From Ascarosepion bandense (taxonomy: Eukaryota; Mollusca; Cephalopoda; Sepiida; Sepiidae), in NCBI GenBank assembly GCA_037127315.1, contig JBBBDQ010000228.1, positions 340,001 through 404,000 on the forward strand: a stretch of 64,000 nucleotides of DNA, given 5' to 3'. The notes under the pieces were generated by a model. That model did not search any database, had not been told where the DNA came from, and saw only the letters and a program-made list of their open reading frames with translations. How positions within the stretch are numbered: the stretch's first letter is position 1; the number at the start of each line of letters is the position of its first letter. The position numbers and the translations under genes are program-made. Of the stretch, positions 62,263 through 64,000 are shown in pieces.

Positions 62263-62439
62263 TACATCTATATTTATATATGAACCTTGTATTTAGTTGT
62301 CACCTCGAAAAGTAATGTTTCCTCTCATGATCTGTTTTATTCACTGTGTTTACTTACCAATTTAAGCAAGCCTTTTTCGGACGTTTACTCTCTCTCTGTC
62401 TCTGTCTCTCTCTCTTGCCTTCATTATCTTCTGCCAATG

Positions 62440-62680
62440 TCACAGCCTCCAAGCCATCTTTCCTCATTAGGTGTTGCAGAACTTACGACACTCAATTCCT
62501 GATTCTAAGTGAAACCGTGTTTCTCGTTTCTGTTTTCCCTTAGCACTTATCGCTTTCGACAAATTCCATTCATGCTACTCCCACTATCCTTCTGTAGAAC
62601 CATATCTGTATCGCTTTCAGTTTTCTTCTTATCTGTGAGTAAAATGTCTAGAATTCTCTGGAGTATAATAGAATAGGTAT
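62440..62680 (-). mobile_element. RTE-like LINE fragment
   Basis: CTGTAGAACCATATCTGTAT marks the (M)W FYR block, AAGCCATCTTTCCTCATTAG the MRKDGL block. Between them the frame is degraded. AAAATGTCTAGAATTCTC corresponds to the LRILDIL block upstream. Confidence 0.5.
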
Positions 62681-63323
62681 TATAAAGCTGTTCAGAATAT
62701 TTCCTCGTTTTTAAAGTGATTTTTAATTTATACTTTGTTTTAATTTTTAGAAGGGATTTTTCGCTATTTCAGTGCGCTTTAGGATTTCTGTGTAAAATAT
62801 TCTGTTGCTTGCTTTGTCCTTTGTTTATTTTGAAAGAAAAAATGTTAAAATTGCTTTGGAAGCTCTAACAATGAATAAGGATTTTGACTGACAGATCACT
62901 AGTGCTGTGTAAGGAATTAGATTCTTACTGTCTACAATCATGGCTCTGGGCCCAGAATAAATTAGGTGAATATCTATAGAGGATGTATAGCAGTTCATCA
63001 TCCACTTACACTGAAACACCCTTGGGAAACGTATGAATCCATCTTTTCTTCCATCGACAGCTCCCGGTTAAACACAATTTACTTATCTCTTCGCTTACCC
63101 AGTGAATAACAACCCTTCGCTTTTCCAATTCGCCTTTGGATCTTTGCGACACATTTTCCATCGCTAAAGAAGTTGGGCAAAATTTTCGGTTCATTCTATC
63201 GTTCCAGAAATATTTGTCTCCTCCTGCAATTTCTTTTATTTTTACCAGAGCAAGACAAGACCAGAAACGTAGTTCTGCAGCTTTATCTGGATTGGAGCTA
63301 CCTAATCTTTATTTTTCACTCTT

Positions 63324-63324
63324 A

Positions 63325-63358
<34 letters not shown>
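63324..63358 (+). repeat. (AAT)n microsatellite
   Basis: About 10 AAT triplets; the NNNNNNN in an overlapping frame is an artefact. Confidence 0.95.
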
Positions 63359-63441
63359 TTTTTGCGCCGTCTTAAAGTGGATTATTTTCCAAGCGGCAAC
63401 ATTTGTCCCACAGACAATCGGTACTATATTTAGTTATAATG

Positions 63442-63520
63442 GGCACCGGACTTGGTGTAATGGTTAGCAAGCTTACATGCTAGCACCTATTACAAGTGAG
63501 TTCGATCCTCACTGAGTGCC
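63442..63520 (+). tRNA. tRNA-like sequence (possible SINE head or pseudogene)
   Basis: GGCACCGGAC opens it and GAGTGCC closes it, pairing over at least five bases as an acceptor stem. TGGTGTAATGGTTAGCA fits the D-arm and box A. GTGAG-TTCGATC-CTCAC is a perfect T-arm with box B. The anticodon arm is not convincingly paired, so the anticodon is unclear. The length is 79 nt. No CCA or clear SINE body follows, and a poly-T terminator is absent close by. Confidence 0.5.
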
Positions 63521-63619
63521 TCATACATGTGGTGCTTAGAAAATCAACTATATTTATAATTATAATAAAGTATTTGTCTGTACTTCTGAAATATTTACAC
63601 TAGTATTTTGAAACTATTT

Positions 63620-63810
63620 ACATTATTCAGACTAATCTTTGTTGCCAAACGACGTTTCGGTCGTTGTAAACTCAAGCCTACTTCAGGTGCTAGGAATAAT
63701 AAATAAAATAATAAAGTGTTCGGTTCGAAATTTCTAGCACCTGAAGAAGGCCGGAGTATACAACAACTGAAACGTCATAAACATGACAGCAAAGGTCAGG
63801 ACAATAGTCC
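63620..63810. mobile_element. Foldback G, short two-ended copy
   Basis: Left end at 63620-63695 (TTACATTATTCAGACTAATC, ACGACGTTTCGGTCGTTG, CCTACTTCAGGTGC) is inverted at 63733-63805 (GCACCTGAAGAAGGCCGGAG, CAACTGAAACGTCAT, GTCCGAATAATGTAAATAG). Only ~35 bp separates the ends, so the body seen in full copies is missing. Unlike those copies, both ends derive from the CTGAAGA-type module. Confidence 0.75.
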
Positions 63811-64000
63811 GAATAATGTAAATAGTGTATAATAAAAACGTTTCTCCAAGACCTGCTAGTTTTTAGAATAGACTCCTGCGTTGATGCTCACCAGTAGTAA
63901 CTTTTTCAACTTTGTCCTCTTTATCTGCATAATGTTCACTGCCAGATCTCGCATTTATTTCACCACTCTTGTTTATTAAGCCCTACCTGAAGTGGCGCTT

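Overview
The window looks like gene-poor, repeat-saturated animal DNA. It most resembles a coleoid cephalopod such as an octopus; this is an inference from the kinds of repeats and their style, not a database match. I recognise no host protein-coding gene. Almost every readable protein fragment comes from a retroelement. The rest is SINEs, foldback elements, minisatellites, microsatellites and AT-rich filler.

Families used as labels below. LINE-A: a non-LTR retrotransposon (CR1/Jockey-like group, exact clade undecided). Its RT C-terminus carries blocks like HIYKSTIRPCIEYC, HRRDVASLCLFYKYFHGFC and LWNSLP, and it has a short conserved 3' tail (GTAGCCCCCTGCAC ... GCCTTGCTCGGGGTGA). RTE-like: a second LINE recognised by WFYRRMLRISW, RKRQLKFLGH, MRKEGLENL and a (GAA)n tail. 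SINE-1: a ~310 bp tRNA-headed SINE with a conserved 8-bp hairpin and an ACTGACTGA end. SINE-2: a shorter tRNA-headed SINE ending in (TA)n with a hammerhead-ribozyme-like core. PLE: Penelope-like element. Foldback G: a ~400 bp element with facing ends carrying CTGAAGA ... GAAA.

Layout. 0-4 kb: a G-poor edge segment, a LINE-A 3' end, and a 1.5 kb inverted repeat holding smaller foldbacks. 5.7-9.5 kb: RTE-like, LINE-A and SINE-1 copies nested in one another. 10.1-12.5 kb: a 1 kb purine-strand tract, a full SINE-1 and a ~97-bp tandem array. 13-16.7 kb: foldbacks, a LINE-A end and a 30-bp minisatellite open in several frames. 17.4-20.9 kb: an RTE-like fragment, a SINE-1 split by a pair of identical-length piggyBac-like MITEs, a ~110-bp AT satellite and PLE debris. 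21-28.9 kb: two SINE-2 copies, a SINE-1, LINE-A copies (one with a 169-aa open frame), a 127-bp array, a ~2.4 kb minus-strand LINE-A broken by RTE-like and SINE-1 insertions, and a 934-bp solo LTR with 4-bp target duplication inside another LINE-A. 29-36 kb: foldbacks, microsatellites (CA/TG, GAA, GATA), RTE-like ends and paired SINE-1 fragments. 36.5-42 kb: SINE-1s, facing LINE-A copies and foldback G inside a SINE-1. 42.5-45.9 kb: a 13-bp-TSD retroposon, then a ~2.6 kb plus-strand LINE-A interrupted by SINE-1 and by a 5S rRNA + SINE-1-head composite with a 9-bp TSD. 46-51 kb: SINE-1 with TSD, a tail-to-tail SINE-1 pair, a PLE with RT and GIY-YIG remnants, and a second LINE-A copy ~97% identical at protein level to the 23 kb one. 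52-64 kb: decayed LINE fragments, SINE-2, a LINE-A carrying a legible YADD box, foldbacks and a tRNA-like sequence.

Nothing here works as an operon or pathway. The biology is a record of retrotransposition: nested insertions give a relative order of activity, and several families carry self-cleaving-ribozyme-like or Pol III promoter modules.
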